Assembly: GCF_000712075.1 (NCBI RefSeq) | Contig: NZ_JONW01000007.1 | Coordinates: 186,001 to 250,000, forward strand | Direction of reading: 5' to 3' | Origin: Caulobacter sp. UNC358MFTsu5.1 | GTDB lineage: Bacteria; Pseudomonadota; Alphaproteobacteria; Caulobacterales; Caulobacteraceae | Length of the DNA: 64,000 nt | Shown here: positions 32,195 through 42,700 of the stretch, in pieces | How the letters are laid out: every line of letters begins with the position of its first letter | Position numbering within the stretch: the first letter of the stretch is position 1 | Position numbers and translations under genes: made by a program | The notes under the pieces: generated by a model | Seen by the model: the letters and a program-made list of their open reading frames with translations, nothing else | What the model was told of the DNA's origin: nothing | The model's database searches: none

Positions 32195-33205
32195 ATGAGC
32201 CTGTCCTTTCCGCCCCTGGAAGAGCGTTGGAACGTCACGCGCGAGGTTCTGCGCGCCGAGATCGTCCCGGCCTACCGGCCGGTGGTGCTGCGGGGCTTTG
32301 CGGCGGACTGGCCGGCGGCCCAGGCCGGTCTCGAGGGGGCGGAGGCTGCCGCAGCCTATATCAAGGGCTTCGACAAGGGCGCGGCCGTCGAGGCCTTCGT
32401 CGGCGCGCCGGAGATCGGCGGCCGCTTCTTCTACGGCGACGCCGAGCGGGCGCTGAACTTCGAGCGGCGGCAGGGCGCGATCTCGGCCATCGTCGACGAC
32501 ATCCTGGCCCTGGGCGCAGAGGCGAACCCGCCGTCGGTCTATGTCGGCTCGGCCCCGACGGAGCGGGTGTTGCCCGGCTTCGCCGAGGCCAACCGCCACG
32601 ACCTGCTGGCCGTGCCAGTCGAGCCGCGCATCTGGTTCGGCAACGCCGTCCGGGTGCAGACCCACTACGACATGGCCGACAACATCGCCGTGGTGGCCGC
32701 CGGCCGCCGGCGCTTCACCCTGTTCCCGCCCGAGCAGACGGCCAATCTCTATGTCGGGCCGCTGGATTTCACCCTGGCCGGCCAGCCGATCAGCATGGTC
32801 GAGCTGGAGGCTCCCGACCTCGAGCGCTATCCGCGCTTCGCCGGGGCGATCGAGCACGGCCGCTCGGCCGAGCTGGGCCCCGGCGACGCCATCTACATCC
32901 CCACGGCCTGGTGGCACCACGTCCAGTCGCTCGACCGCTTCAACGTGCTGGTGAACTACTGGTGGCGCGACCTGCCGCCCGAGGCCGGGTCGCCGTTCGA
33001 GGTGCTGGTCCACGGCCTGCTGGCCGTGCGCCACCTGCCCAAGCCCCAGCGCGACGCCTGGCGGGCGATCTTCGACCACTACCTGTTCGAGGCCGACGGC
33101 GATCCCGCCGCCCATCTGCCCGAGGCGCGCAAGGGCGTGTTGGGGCCGCTGACGCCGCGCCTGGCGCAGAACATCCGCGCCTTCCTCAAGCGGTCCTTGG
33201 GCTGA
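32195..33205 (+). CDS. Cupin-like/JmjC-type Fe(II)/2-oxoglutarate dioxygenase-like protein
   Basis: The 336-residue protein has the cupin_8/JmjC fold: a start typical of the group (YRPVVLRGFAADWPA), FGNAVRVQTHYDMADN with the first iron ligands His-x-Asp, RRRFTLFPPEQ, and the second His in AIYIPTAWWHHVQS. No signal peptide is seen. Proteins of this family occur repeatedly next to TonB-dependent receptors and halogenase-like genes in Caulobacterales, with unknown substrates; protein or small-molecule hydroxylation is possible. It starts 31 bp after the CE15 gene, so it is probably in the same transcript as GH10-CE15, and is convergent with tpiA. Confidence 0.85.
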   Translation: MSLSFPPLEERWNVTREVLRAEIVPAYRPVVLRGFAADWPAAQAGLEGAEAAAAYIKGFDKGAAVEAFVGAPEIGGRFFYGDAERALNFERRQGAISAIVDDILALGAEANPPSVYVGSAPTERVLPGFAEANRHDLLAVPVEPRIWFGNAVRVQTHYDMADNIAVVAAGRRRFTLFPPEQTANLYVGPLDFTLAGQPISMVELEAPDLERYPRFAGAIEHGRSAELGPGDAIYIPTAWWHHVQSLDRFNVLVNYWWRDLPPEAGSPFEVLVHGLLAVRHLPKPQRDAWRAIFDHYLFEADGDPAAHLPEARKGVLGPLTPRLAQNIRAFLKRSLG

Positions 33206-33214
33206 CGCCCGTCC

Positions 33215-33970
33215 TCAGGCGTGGGCGATGATCGGCAGGAAGGTCTCGGCCGTCAGGCTGGCGCCGCCCACCAGCACGCCGTCGACGTTCGGCGTCGCCA
33301 GGATCCCGGCCGCGTTGGCCGGGGTCACCGAGCCGCCGTACAGCAGGCGGATGCGGTCGCCGGCCGGGCCCAGCGCCGCGCGGCAGGTCTCGCGCAGCAC
33401 CGCGTGCATGGCGGCGATGTCCTGGTCCGTGGCCGAGCGGCCGGTGCCGATGGCCCAGATCGGCTCGTAGGCCACCGACAGCCAGTCGCCGTCGGCGTCG
33501 GCCGGCAGGCAGTTCTCCAGCTGGGCGCCGACCACGGTCTCGGCCAGGCCGGCCTCGCGGACGTCCAGCGCCTCGCCCACGCACAGGATCACCGACAGGC
33601 CGTGCCGCCGCGCGGCCTCGACCTTCTCGCGCACCTCGGCGTCGGTCTCCTGGCGACCGGCCCGGCACTCGCTGTGGCCGACGATGGTGAAGGCCGCGCC
33701 GGCGTCCTTGACCATCGGCGCCGAGAGGCACCCGGTGTGCGCGCCCTTGTCGGCCGCATGGATGTCCTGGGCGCCCACGTGCAGGGCGTCGGCGGCCTGC
33801 CAGGCGGCGGTGATCAGGGTGGCGGGCACCGCCACGCCGACGTCGACGGCCGGCGTCCGCCGCGCCGCCGCGTCGATGGCGTCCAGGACGGGCAGGGCGT
33901 CGCGGCCGCCGTGCATCTTCCAGTTTCCGACCACGAACTTCCGGGCGGGCTTATCCATAGCGAGCTGCAT
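33215..33970 (-). CDS. tpiA: Triosephosphate isomerase
   Basis: The 251-residue protein interconverts dihydroxyacetone phosphate and glyceraldehyde 3-phosphate. It contains GNWKMH (catalytic Lys), the catalytic His in VGHSECR, the catalytic Glu in AYEPIWAIGTG, and the phosphate-binding LLYGGSV and GVLVGGASL. GHSECR departs from the usual GHSERR by Arg to Cys after the Glu, seen in some alphaproteobacterial paralogues. The start at 33970 follows a GGAG site; an ATG four codons later is an alternative. The pair with pckG 61 bp upstream on the same strand suggests a gluconeogenic unit. It could be a second tpi copy; the genome would show this. Confidence 0.92.
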   Translation of the reverse strand: MQLAMDKPARKFVVGNWKMHGGRDALPVLDAIDAAARRTPAVDVGVAVPATLITAAWQAADALHVGAQDIHAADKGAHTGCLSAPMVKDAGAAFTIVGHSECRAGRQETDAEVREKVEAARRHGLSVILCVGEALDVREAGLAETVVGAQLENCLPADADGDWLSVAYEPIWAIGTGRSATDQDIAAMHAVLRETCRAALGPAGDRIRLLYGGSVTPANAAGILATPNVDGVLVGGASLTAETFLPIIAHA

Positions 33971-34031
33971 TCGGTCTCCGTGCGCCGGTCCTGTCCGGCG
34001 CCTGTGTCTTGAAAGGGCGAGGGAAGGGCGG

Positions 34032-35882
34032 TCAGGCCTGTTCCAGGATTCTGGAGGGGTGGTCGTGGCGGGCCAGCCGCGCGCCGAGCGCCGCCAGTTG
34101 CTCCCACAGGGCCGGCGGCAGGCGGGGACCGAACGTCTCGTAGGCCGGCGGGATCAGGGCGGCCTCGGCGCGCCAGATCTCTGGGTCCACGGTCAGCAGC
34201 AGGTCCAGCTGGGCGTCGGTCAGGTCCAGGCCCGTCAGGTCCAGGCCGTCGCGGGCGGGCAGGCGGCCGATCGGGCTGTCCACGGCTTCGGCCTCGCCCT
34301 CCAGGCGGTCGACGATCCACTTGAGCACCCGGCTGTTCTCGCCGTAGCCCGGCCAGACGAACTTGCCGCGCTCGTCCTTGCGGAACCAGTTGACGAAGTA
34401 GATGCGGGGCAGCTTGGCCGGATCGGCGCCGGCGCCGACCTTCAGCCAGTGATTGAAGTAGTCGCCCATGTTGTAGCCGCAGAACGGCAGCATGGCGAAG
34501 GGATCGCGGCGCAGCTCGCCGATGCTGTTCTCGGCCGCCGCCGTGCCTTCCGAGGCGACGTTGGAGGCCAGGAACACCCCGTGCTCCCAGTCGAAGGCCT
34601 CGGTGACCAGCGGCACGGCGCTGGCGCGGCGGCCGCCGAACAGGATGGCCGAGATCGGCACCCCGGCCGGGTCCTCCCACTCGTCGGCGATGACCGGGCA
34701 CTGGCCGGCGGGCACGGCGAAGCGGGCGTTCGGATGGGCGGCGGGTTCGCCGGACTCCGGCGTCCAGGCGCGGCCCTTCCAGTCGGTCAGCCCCTCGGGC
34801 GGGGTCTCGGTCAGGCCTTCCCACCAGACGTCGCCGTCGGCGGTGAGGGCCACGTTGGTGTAGACGCAGTTGGAATGCAGGGTGTCGACGGCGTTGCGGT
34901 TGGTCTTCACCCCCGTGCCCGGCGCGACGCCGAAGAAGCCGGCTTCCGGATTGATCGCGTACAGACGGCCGTCCGGTCCGAACCGCATCCAGCAGATGTC
35001 GTCGCCGATGGTCTCGGCCTTCCAGCCCGGGAGGGTGGGCTGCAGCATGGCCATGTTGGTCTTGCCGCAGGCGCTGGGGAAGGCGGCGGCCACGTAGCGC
35101 ACCTTGCCGGCGGGCGAGGTCAGCTTGAGGATCAGCATGTGCTCGGCCAGCCAGCCCTCGTCGCGGGCCATCACCGAGGCGATCCGCAGGGCGTAGCACT
35201 TCTTGCCCAGCAGGGCGTTGCCGCCGTAGCCCGAGCCGTACGACCAGATCTCGCGGCTCTCGGGGAAGTGGACGATGTACTTGTCGTCGTTGCACGGCCA
35301 GGCGACGTCGGCCTGGCCCTCGGCCAGGGGCGCGCCCAGGGTGTGCAGGGCCGGCACGAAGAAGCCGTCCTCGCCCAGGGCGTCCAGCGCCGCCCGGCCC
35401 ATCCGGGTCATCACCCGCATCGAGACGGCGACATAGGCGCTATCGGTGATCTCCACGCCCAGGGCGCTGATCGGCGAACCGACTGGCCCCATCGAGAAGG
35501 GCACGACGTACATCGTCCGTCCCCGCATGCAGCCGTCGAACAGGCCGTTCAGGGTGCGGCGCATCTCGTCCGGGTCGCGCCAGTTGTTGGTCGGGCCGGC
35601 GTCGGCCTGGTCGGCCGAGCAGATGAAGGTGCGGCTCTCCACGCGGGCGACGTCGCGCGGGTCGGAGGCGGCGTGGAACGAGTTGGGGCGAAGCTCGGGA
35701 TTGAGGCGCTTGAGCGTGCCGAGGGCGACCAGTTCGTCGGTCAGGGCGGCCCATTCCGCGTCGGAGCCGTCGCACCAGTGGATGGCCTTCGGCTTGGTCA
35801 GCGCGGCGACCTCGTCGACCCAGGCCAATAGACGCGCGTGTTTCGTCGGGGGCGCGTTAGCGCCCGGCCCTTGGTTCTGCAT
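34032..35882 (-). CDS. pckG: Phosphoenolpyruvate carboxykinase (GTP)
   Basis: This 616-residue cytosolic enzyme makes phosphoenolpyruvate from oxaloacetate and GTP, the first step of gluconeogenesis from C4 acids. The GTP-type family is clear: [29 protein letters not shown], the P-loop [10 protein letters not shown] (with the mobile-loop Cys), [25 protein letters not shown] and the NVASEGTAA segment with [10 protein letters not shown]. Length is normal. Many alphaproteobacteria use the ATP-type pckA, so the GTP type is worth noting. A long palindromic operator is centred about 98 bp upstream of the start codon. Confidence 0.95.
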   Translation of the reverse strand: MQNQGPGANAPPTKHARLLAWVDEVAALTKPKAIHWCDGSDAEWAALTDELVALGTLKRLNPELRPNSFHAASDPRDVARVESRTFICSADQADAGPTNNWRDPDEMRRTLNGLFDGCMRGRTMYVVPFSMGPVGSPISALGVEITDSAYVAVSMRVMTRMGRAALDALGEDGFFVPALHTLGAPLAEGQADVAWPCNDDKYIVHFPESREIWSYGSGYGGNALLGKKCYALRIASVMARDEGWLAEHMLILKLTSPAGKVRYVAAAFPSACGKTNMAMLQPTLPGWKAETIGDDICWMRFGPDGRLYAINPEAGFFGVAPGTGVKTNRNAVDTLHSNCVYTNVALTADGDVWWEGLTETPPEGLTDWKGRAWTPESGEPAAHPNARFAVPAGQCPVIADEWEDPAGVPISAILFGGRRASAVPLVTEAFDWEHGVFLASNVASEGTAAAENSIGELRRDPFAMLPFCGYNMGDYFNHWLKVGAGADPAKLPRIYFVNWFRKDERGKFVWPGYGENSRVLKWIVDRLEGEAEAVDSPIGRLPARDGLDLTGLDLTDAQLDLLLTVDPEIWRAEAALIPPAYETFGPRLPPALWEQLAALGARLARHDHPSRILEQA

Positions 35883-35965
35883 TTCACGTCCTGCTGCAAG
35901 TTGGCGAAACTATTGCTCGCCTTGCGCGCACCATAGCGTGAGGAATCGAGGGGAAAAGGCTAATG

Positions 35966-35993
35966 TTTTCAATGACAACGTTGTCGTTGAAAA
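35966..35993. promoter_or_regulatory. 28-bp palindromic operator upstream of pckG
   Basis: The core GACAACGTTGTC (35974-35985) is a perfect 12-bp palindrome, and the dyad extends on both sides (TTTTCAAT before, GTTGAAAA after) to 28 bp with only one mismatched pair. A dyad around a central CG is typical of LacI-family regulators; PckR-type control of gluconeogenesis in alphaproteobacteria is the obvious comparison. It is 84 bp upstream of pckG. The rest of the 401-bp gap 35883-36283 shows no other gene I can support. Confidence 0.75.
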
Positions 35994-36283
35994 TCAGGGC
36001 GCCAGTTGCCGCGAGGGCGGCATGTTTTCGCGTCCGGCGCCCGATTAGGAGGAAGTCGATCCCGAAGCGCGGCCGTTGTCGCGCCGAAATGACCGCCTCC
36101 GCGCGGCCTTCCGGGCGAATCAAGGCGGCCTTTTTCGCCGTCGCGGCCCGGCTTGTGTGGAAACTCACCCCGCCCGGGTGACCGTCGGCACATCGTCCGC
36201 ACGCCGCGCTCCGCATCTTCATCGGACGGGGCTCGCCCGCCGGCGGTTCGGCGCGGTCGTCTCCCCGGAACGGAGGAAGTTCC

Positions 36284-36520
36284 ATGCTCAGCAACAAGGA
36301 AGCCCTGGCGCTGGCCGACCAGATCGAAGCGGCCCTGCCCGACGCCGAGGCGTTCGGCGCGTCGGGCGGCGACGATCTCTGCAAGACCTATCGGTCGCTC
36401 GCCCCCAGCATCAAGGCGCTGCTGCCGGTCATCGCGCTGATCCCCGGCGTGGGGCCGGCCGTCGCCAAGGCGCTGAAGCTGCTGATGGGGATCGCCGACC
36501 AACTCTGCCCCACGTCCTAG
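36284..36520 (+). CDS. 78-residue peptide with possible double-glycine leader
   Basis: The ATG follows an excellent ribosome site (GGAGGAAGTTCC). The peptide starts with a charged amphipathic stretch (MLSNKEALALADQIEAALPD) and has Gly-Gly at residues 28-29, with Cys33 just after it, then an amphipathic/hydrophobic helix (SIKALLPVIALIPGVGPAVA, KALKLLMGIADQL) and Cys75 near the end. Cleavage after Gly-Gly would leave a 49-residue cationic-hydrophobic product with two Cys, like a small bacteriocin. No peptidase-ABC exporter or immunity gene is nearby, so a plain small cytoplasmic or membrane protein is also possible. The family is not recognised. Confidence 0.65.
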   Translation: MLSNKEALALADQIEAALPDAEAFGASGGDDLCKTYRSLAPSIKALLPVIALIPGVGPAVAKALKLLMGIADQLCPTS

Positions 36521-36713
36521 GCTTCGCGCCCCGGAAGGCCTCGCGCCGCCGAGGTTCGAGGCCTTCGAACCCCCTGGGTCCCACCGGTCACGCGCCGACG
36601 CGTTTGCGCCCACACCCCCCAAACGAGGGTTGTCTCCCATCCCCGCTCCTCGCTAGCTCGGGCGTCGCTGTTCGGGGAACGGCGTGCGTATAAGTGGCTG
36701 AATGGGGTGAAAT

Positions 36714-39700
36714 ATGTCGGGAATCCAACATAGCCGCGGCAAGAGTCCGCGCAATCCGCGGGCCCTTTGGCTGGCGGGAACGGCGCTTGGATGTTCGCTG
36801 CTGGTCCAACCGGCGGCCGCCCTGGCCGCCAACGAGTGCGGCGCGCCCGCCGGCGGCGTGGTGACCTGTCCGTCGCCCATCACCACCGGCGTCAGCTACA
36901 CGACGATCGACGACCTGATCCTGAACCTGCCGGCCGCGACGTCCAACACCGGCGCGATCGCGGTGGATGTCGTCGGCGGGGCCGGAAAGGTCAGCGTCGT
37001 GGCGGCCGACATCTCCACTAGCGGAAACGAGGCCCCCGGCCTGTTCGTCACCACCACCAGCGGCGCGATCGACGTCAACGTGACCAAGGCGGCCACCTCG
37101 GGCGCCGACATGGTCAACCAGATGACCAACGACGCGATCGTCGCGCTGTCGGACAGCGGCGCGGTCAAGGTCAAGGCCGGGGAGGTGTCGACGGCCGGGG
37201 TCTACACCTCCGGCGTCGCGGCCCAGTCGAAGACCGGCGACGTCACGGTCGAGATCGACAAGATCTCCTCCTCGGGCCTGGGCGGCAGCATCGTCCTGGC
37301 CCGTTCGCTGGACGGTCCCAGCGCCACGCCGACGGGCGGGGGCAAGGTGACGGTGGTGGTCGGCCAAGCCTCGACCACCCAGGCCAACGGCGTCATCGGG
37401 GCCGTCGGCTTCGGCGACGTCTCCGTGACCGCCGGCCAGATCGTCGCGTCCGGGGCTCCGACCGTCGGTCCCGCCGGTCACACCTCGTTCGGCCAGGGGA
37501 TCGGCGCGCGCAGCTACAACGGCGACGTCGACGTCAAGGTCGACGAGCTGTCGACCAGCGGCGTGGGCTTCCTGGGCGTGACCGCCACCGCCCTGGCGGG
37601 CGACGCGACGGTCGAGAGCGGAACCGTCACCACGGCCAGCGACGGCGCCTATGGCGTCTATGTGCGGGCCGGCGGCACGGCCAAGGTCGTGGCGGGCGCC
37701 ACCACCACCCATGGCGCGGTGACCAACGACGGCACGACCCACTACACCGACGCCATCCGTGTCGAGGCGACCGGCCTGATGGACGTGACCTCGCAGCACG
37801 CGACGGCGACGGGCGACGGCGCCACGGCGATCCTGGCCAGGGGCGACGGGTCGATCAGGATCGACAGCGGCGAGGCCTCGGCCTCGGGCGGCGCGATCAC
37901 CGTGGGCGGCGTCCAGGTGTTCTCGAACGCTATCAGCGCCCAGAGCTTCCTGGGCGACATCGACATCACCAGCGGTACGGCCAGCGCCCAGGGCGCCCAG
38001 TCGTGGGCGATCTACGCCTCGGCGGGCAACGGCGCGATCAGCATCGACAGCGGGACGGCCACGGCGGCCGGCGCGGGCGGCCGGGCGATCTACGCCAACG
38101 GCGGCGAAGGGGTGACGATCCGCAGCGACGTGGCCTCGACCACGGGCGCGCCCAGCGGGTCCAACGCCGCCGACGCCATCATGGCCGTGACATTCAACAA
38201 GACGGCCAAGATCGACATCACCAGCGGCTCGGCCAGCACCACCGGGAACAACGCCCGCGGCATCTACGCCTGGACCACCGGCGACATCGCCATCGACAGC
38301 GGCGAGGTGACCACCACGGGGAACAACGCCCACGGCGTCATGGTCGATTCCGACGGCGCGCTGGTGTTCGGCACGCCGCACGTCCCGGCCGGCGGCGTGG
38401 GGACGGTGAACATCGTCAGCGACAAGGTCAGCGCCACCGGGAACGGGGCGATGGGCGTGTGGGTCGACTATGCGGGCCCGATCAGCATTGACAGCGGCGA
38501 GATCACCGTCGGCAACGGCGTGGGTCTCTACGTCTACGGCCAGAACACGGTGGACGTCTCGGCCGACAAGGTCACGGCGACCGGCACGGGCGTGGTGGTC
38601 TACGGCCGCGAAGGCGCGGTGAACCTGACCACGGGCACGGTCTCGGCCGGGACCCAGGGCGACGTGGGCGTCTTCGCCCAGACCACCAGCGGCGACATCG
38701 TGATCAGCGCCCAGTCGACCAAGACCCAGGGCGACATGCTGACCGGCTTCACCGCCGACGCCGTGGGCGGGATCTCGACCAGCGGCGACATCAGCATCAC
38801 CAGCGGCGACGCCCAGACGACCGGCCGCTCGGCCTTCGGCGCCTATGCGATCAGCCAGACCGGCGCGGTGTCGATCGACAGCGGTTCGGTGACCACCGCC
38901 GGCCAGGGTTCGACCGGGATCTACGCCCGCGGGGCCAGCATCGCGATCGACAGCGGTTCGGTCGTCACGACGGGCGACGCCGCGCGCGGCGTCTACGCCT
39001 GGTCCAACGGCGACATCGCCATCGACAGCGGCGAGGTGACCACCACCGGCGCCAACGCCCACGGGATCATGGTCGATTCCGACGGGGCGCTGGTCTTCGG
39101 GACGCCGCATGTCCCGGCCGGCGGCGCGGGGACGCTGAGCATCGTCGCCGACAAGGTCTCTGCCACCGGCGCGGGCGCCATGGGCGTCTGGGCCGACTAC
39201 GCCGGTCCGATCAGCATCGACGCCGGCGAGATCACCGTCGGCAACGGCGTCGGTCTCTACGTCTATGGCCAGGGCGCCGTGGACGTCTCGGCCGACAAGG
39301 TCACGGCCGACGGCACCGGCGTGGTGGTCTACGGCCGCGAGGGCGCGGTGCACGTCACCACGGGGACGGTCTCGGCCGGGACCCAGGGCGACGTCGGCGT
39401 CTTCGCCCAGAGCACGACGGGCGACATCGTCGTCGACGCCGGTGTGACCCGCACCGCCAACACCGGCCTGCACGCCGGCTTCACGGCCGACGGCGTGGGC
39501 GCGCTCTCGACCGGTGGCGGCCACGTGACCGTCAACAGCGCCGACTCGGCGGTGGTCGGCCAGTTCGCGACCGCCGTCTGGGGGCAGTCGATCGGCGGCG
39601 AGGTCGAGATCAACAGCGGCAAGGCCCGCGCCGGCAGCGACGGCACCCTGGCCGTCTTCGGCCGCGGCGACACGGTGACGGTCGTCAGCGCGGACGCCGA

Positions 39701-42700
39701 GATCACCGGGACCGGCTCCCGGGCGATCCAGGTCCTGGCGGATCACGGCGACCTCACGGTGACCTCGGGCCGCGCGGTCGCGAAGGACGCCAACAGCGTC
39801 GCCATCGACCTGTACGCCAGCCACGACGCCGCCCTGACCGTCACCGGCCAGACCGTGGGCGGATTGGCCGGCGTGCGGGTCTCCGCGCTGAACCAGGCCG
39901 AGGTGACCGTCGGGGCGGACGCCTCGATCACGGCCCTCAGCGGCGCCGGCGTCGAATTCCGCGCCGTGCCCGTGCCGGGCGGGACGGGTTCGCCGGCGGT
40001 GGGCTACGGCGCCAGCCTGACCACGGCCGGCCACATCGGCGGCGCGCCCGGCGCGCTGGCGGTGCGGTTCGCGGACGGGGACGACACCCTGACCCTGCTG
40101 ACCGGCGCCAGCTTCACCGGCGCCGTCGACGGCGGGGCGGGTCTGGACGCCCTGGTGCTGAACGGGACCTCCAATCAGCCGTCCGCCGGCCAGACGTTCG
40201 GCGGGGTCCTCAACTTCGAGACCGCCACGGTCGCGGCCGGCGACTGGACCCTGACCGGCCTGCTGCAGGCTGACAGTATCGACATCGCCTCTGGCGCGAC
40301 CCTGCGCATCGACGACCGCCAGGACGCCAACGCCTGGCTGGAGACGACGACGCCGGGCGCCGGCCTGTCGGTCCACAACGACGGCACGCTGATCTCCCGC
40401 AGCTTCGACGACAACCTCTACGCCGACAGCGGAACGCTCTCGATCAGCGGGACGGGCGAGGTGGAACTGCAGTCCGGCGCCATGCTGGCGTCCGGCGCCT
40501 GGACCTATACGGGGACGACCCGGGTGAGCGGCGGCGAACTGCACGTGGTCACCGACATCGGCGGCGGCCTGGAGCAGACCGGCGGCGTCGTGGTGGTCGG
40601 CGCCGACTACGCGATCGACGACGCGGGCCTGGGCACGGTGAAGGTCGCCGGCCATGGAACGACGGGAAGCTTCGCGGGCGGCCTGAAGGTCGACGGCGGC
40701 CAGTTCTTCCTAGGCCAGGACGGCGACTACACCCTGGCCAACGCCCTGTCGGGCGCGGGCGGCGAGGTGATCTGGGCCGGCGGCGGCGACCTGACCCTGT
40801 CGGGCGCCTATTCGCGGACCGGGACGCTGGTCAACGGCGGCGGCCTGGTGACGATCGCCAACCTGTCGGCCGACTCCCGCCTGGCCCTGATGGGCGAGGC
40901 CTTCGCCCTGGGCTCCGGCGCCAAGAAGACGGGCGGGCTCTCGGGCGACGCCGATCTCGACATCGGCGCCGGGACCCTGACGATCACCCAGATCAACGCC
41001 TCCAGCTATGCGGGCGACCTGAGCGGCGCGGGCGGCCTGATCAAGTCCGGCGCGGCGACCCTGACCCTGTCGGGCGCGGCGACCTACGCCGGGCCGACGA
41101 CCGTGTCCGCCGGGACGCTGCTGCTGAAGGGCGCGATGACCAGCGACGTCACCGTGGCCTCGGGGGCGACCCTGCAGATCGGCGACGGCGGGACGACCGG
41201 GGCCCTGACGGGCGACCTGGTTATCGCCGGCACGGCCGTCTTCAACCGCTCGGACGAGTACGACTACGCCGGCGACATCACCGGCGCGGGCGAACTGATC
41301 AAGAAGGGCGCCTCGCGCCTGACCCTGTCGGGCCAGTACGGCTTCACCGGCACGACCACCGTCCAGGGCGGCTCGGTGCGGATCCTGCATCTGCCGCAGA
41401 CCGCCCAGGTGCAGGTCGATAACGGCGTGCTGGACCTCAGCGGCCTGACCCAGACCATCACCAACCTCAGCGGCGGCGCGACCGGCGGCGTCGACATCAC
41501 CGGCGGCGCCCTGACCGTCAACCAGTCGGGCAGCACCACCTTCGCCGGGTCGATCACCGGGTCGGGCTCGTTCACCGTCACCGGCGGCGGCGTGATCGAG
41601 CTCAGCGGCGCCAACACCTATACCGGCGACACCACGGTCACCGCCGGCAAGCTGAAGGTGAACGGCTCGGTGACCTCCGACGTCACCGTGGGCTCGGCGG
41701 GCGCCCTGGGCGGCTCGGGCGTGATCGGCGGCGACGTCTTCGTGCAGGGCGGCGGCCAGGTCACTCCCGGCAATTCGCCCGGCACCCTGACCGTGGCGGG
41801 CGACTTCACCTTCGCCACGGGTTCGACCTACCAGGTCGAGGTGCTGCCGACCGGCGAGCACGACCTGATCGTCGTGGGCGGCGCCACCACCATCCAGACC
41901 GGCGCCAAGGTCGCCGTCCTGGCCGGCGGTCCGGCGTCGCAATACGCGCGGCTGAGCCAGTACGGCATCCTGACCTCGGCGGGCGGGATCACGGGGCGGT
42001 TCTCCAGCGTCACCAGCGACATGGCGTTCCTGACGCCCAGCCTGACCTACACGGCCAACGCCGTGCGCCTGAACCTGCTGCGCAACGACATCCGGTTCGC
42101 CAGCTTCGCCACGACCTCGAACGAGGCCCGGGTGGCCGACGCGGCCGAGGCCCTGGGCCTGGGCGCGCCGGTCTACGACGCCCTGGTCACCCAGAACGCG
42201 GGCGGGTCCGCCCAGGCCTACAGCGCCCTGGACGGCCAGATCTACGCCGACGTCTCGACCGTCCTGGCGGGCGAGGCGGGCCGGCTGCGGCAGGCGATCC
42301 AGGCGCGGACCTCGGCTCCGGCCGAGGTGTCGGGCGGCTGGGGCGACGTCCTGGCGGGCTGGAGCAAGATCGACGCCGGCGCCGGCGCGGCGGGCCTGAA
42401 GGTCAGCGGCGCGGGCCTGGTCGCCGGCGGCGACAAGGTGCTGGGCGCTGCCCGCCTGGGCCTGGCGGCCGCCTATGGCGAGGCCGACGGGACGGTCTCG
42501 GCGCGCGGCAGCCGCGCCGAGAGCAAGAACGGCCAGGTCGCGGCCTACGCCGCCAGCGTCTTCGGACCGCTGCGCGCCGACGTGGGCGCGGCCTACGCCT
42601 GGTCGTCGATCGACGCCGAGCGGGCCGTAGTGTTCCCGGGGAACCAGGATCGCGTGAAGGGCAAGTACGACGCCACGGTCGGCCAGGTGTTCGGCCAGGT

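Noticed and set aside
35884-36384. 166-codon frame on the minus strand upstream of pckG
   Set aside because: It runs across the pckG operator, has no ribosome site and overlaps the start of the well-supported small gene at 36284.
36588-40655. A very long open frame (1355 codons) antisense to the autotransporter
   Set aside because: It is a shadow of the GC-rich repeats on the coding strand: the composition is dominated by Gly, Arg, Asp and Val, it has no ribosome site or domains, and it lies opposite a protein with a clear signal peptide and barrel.
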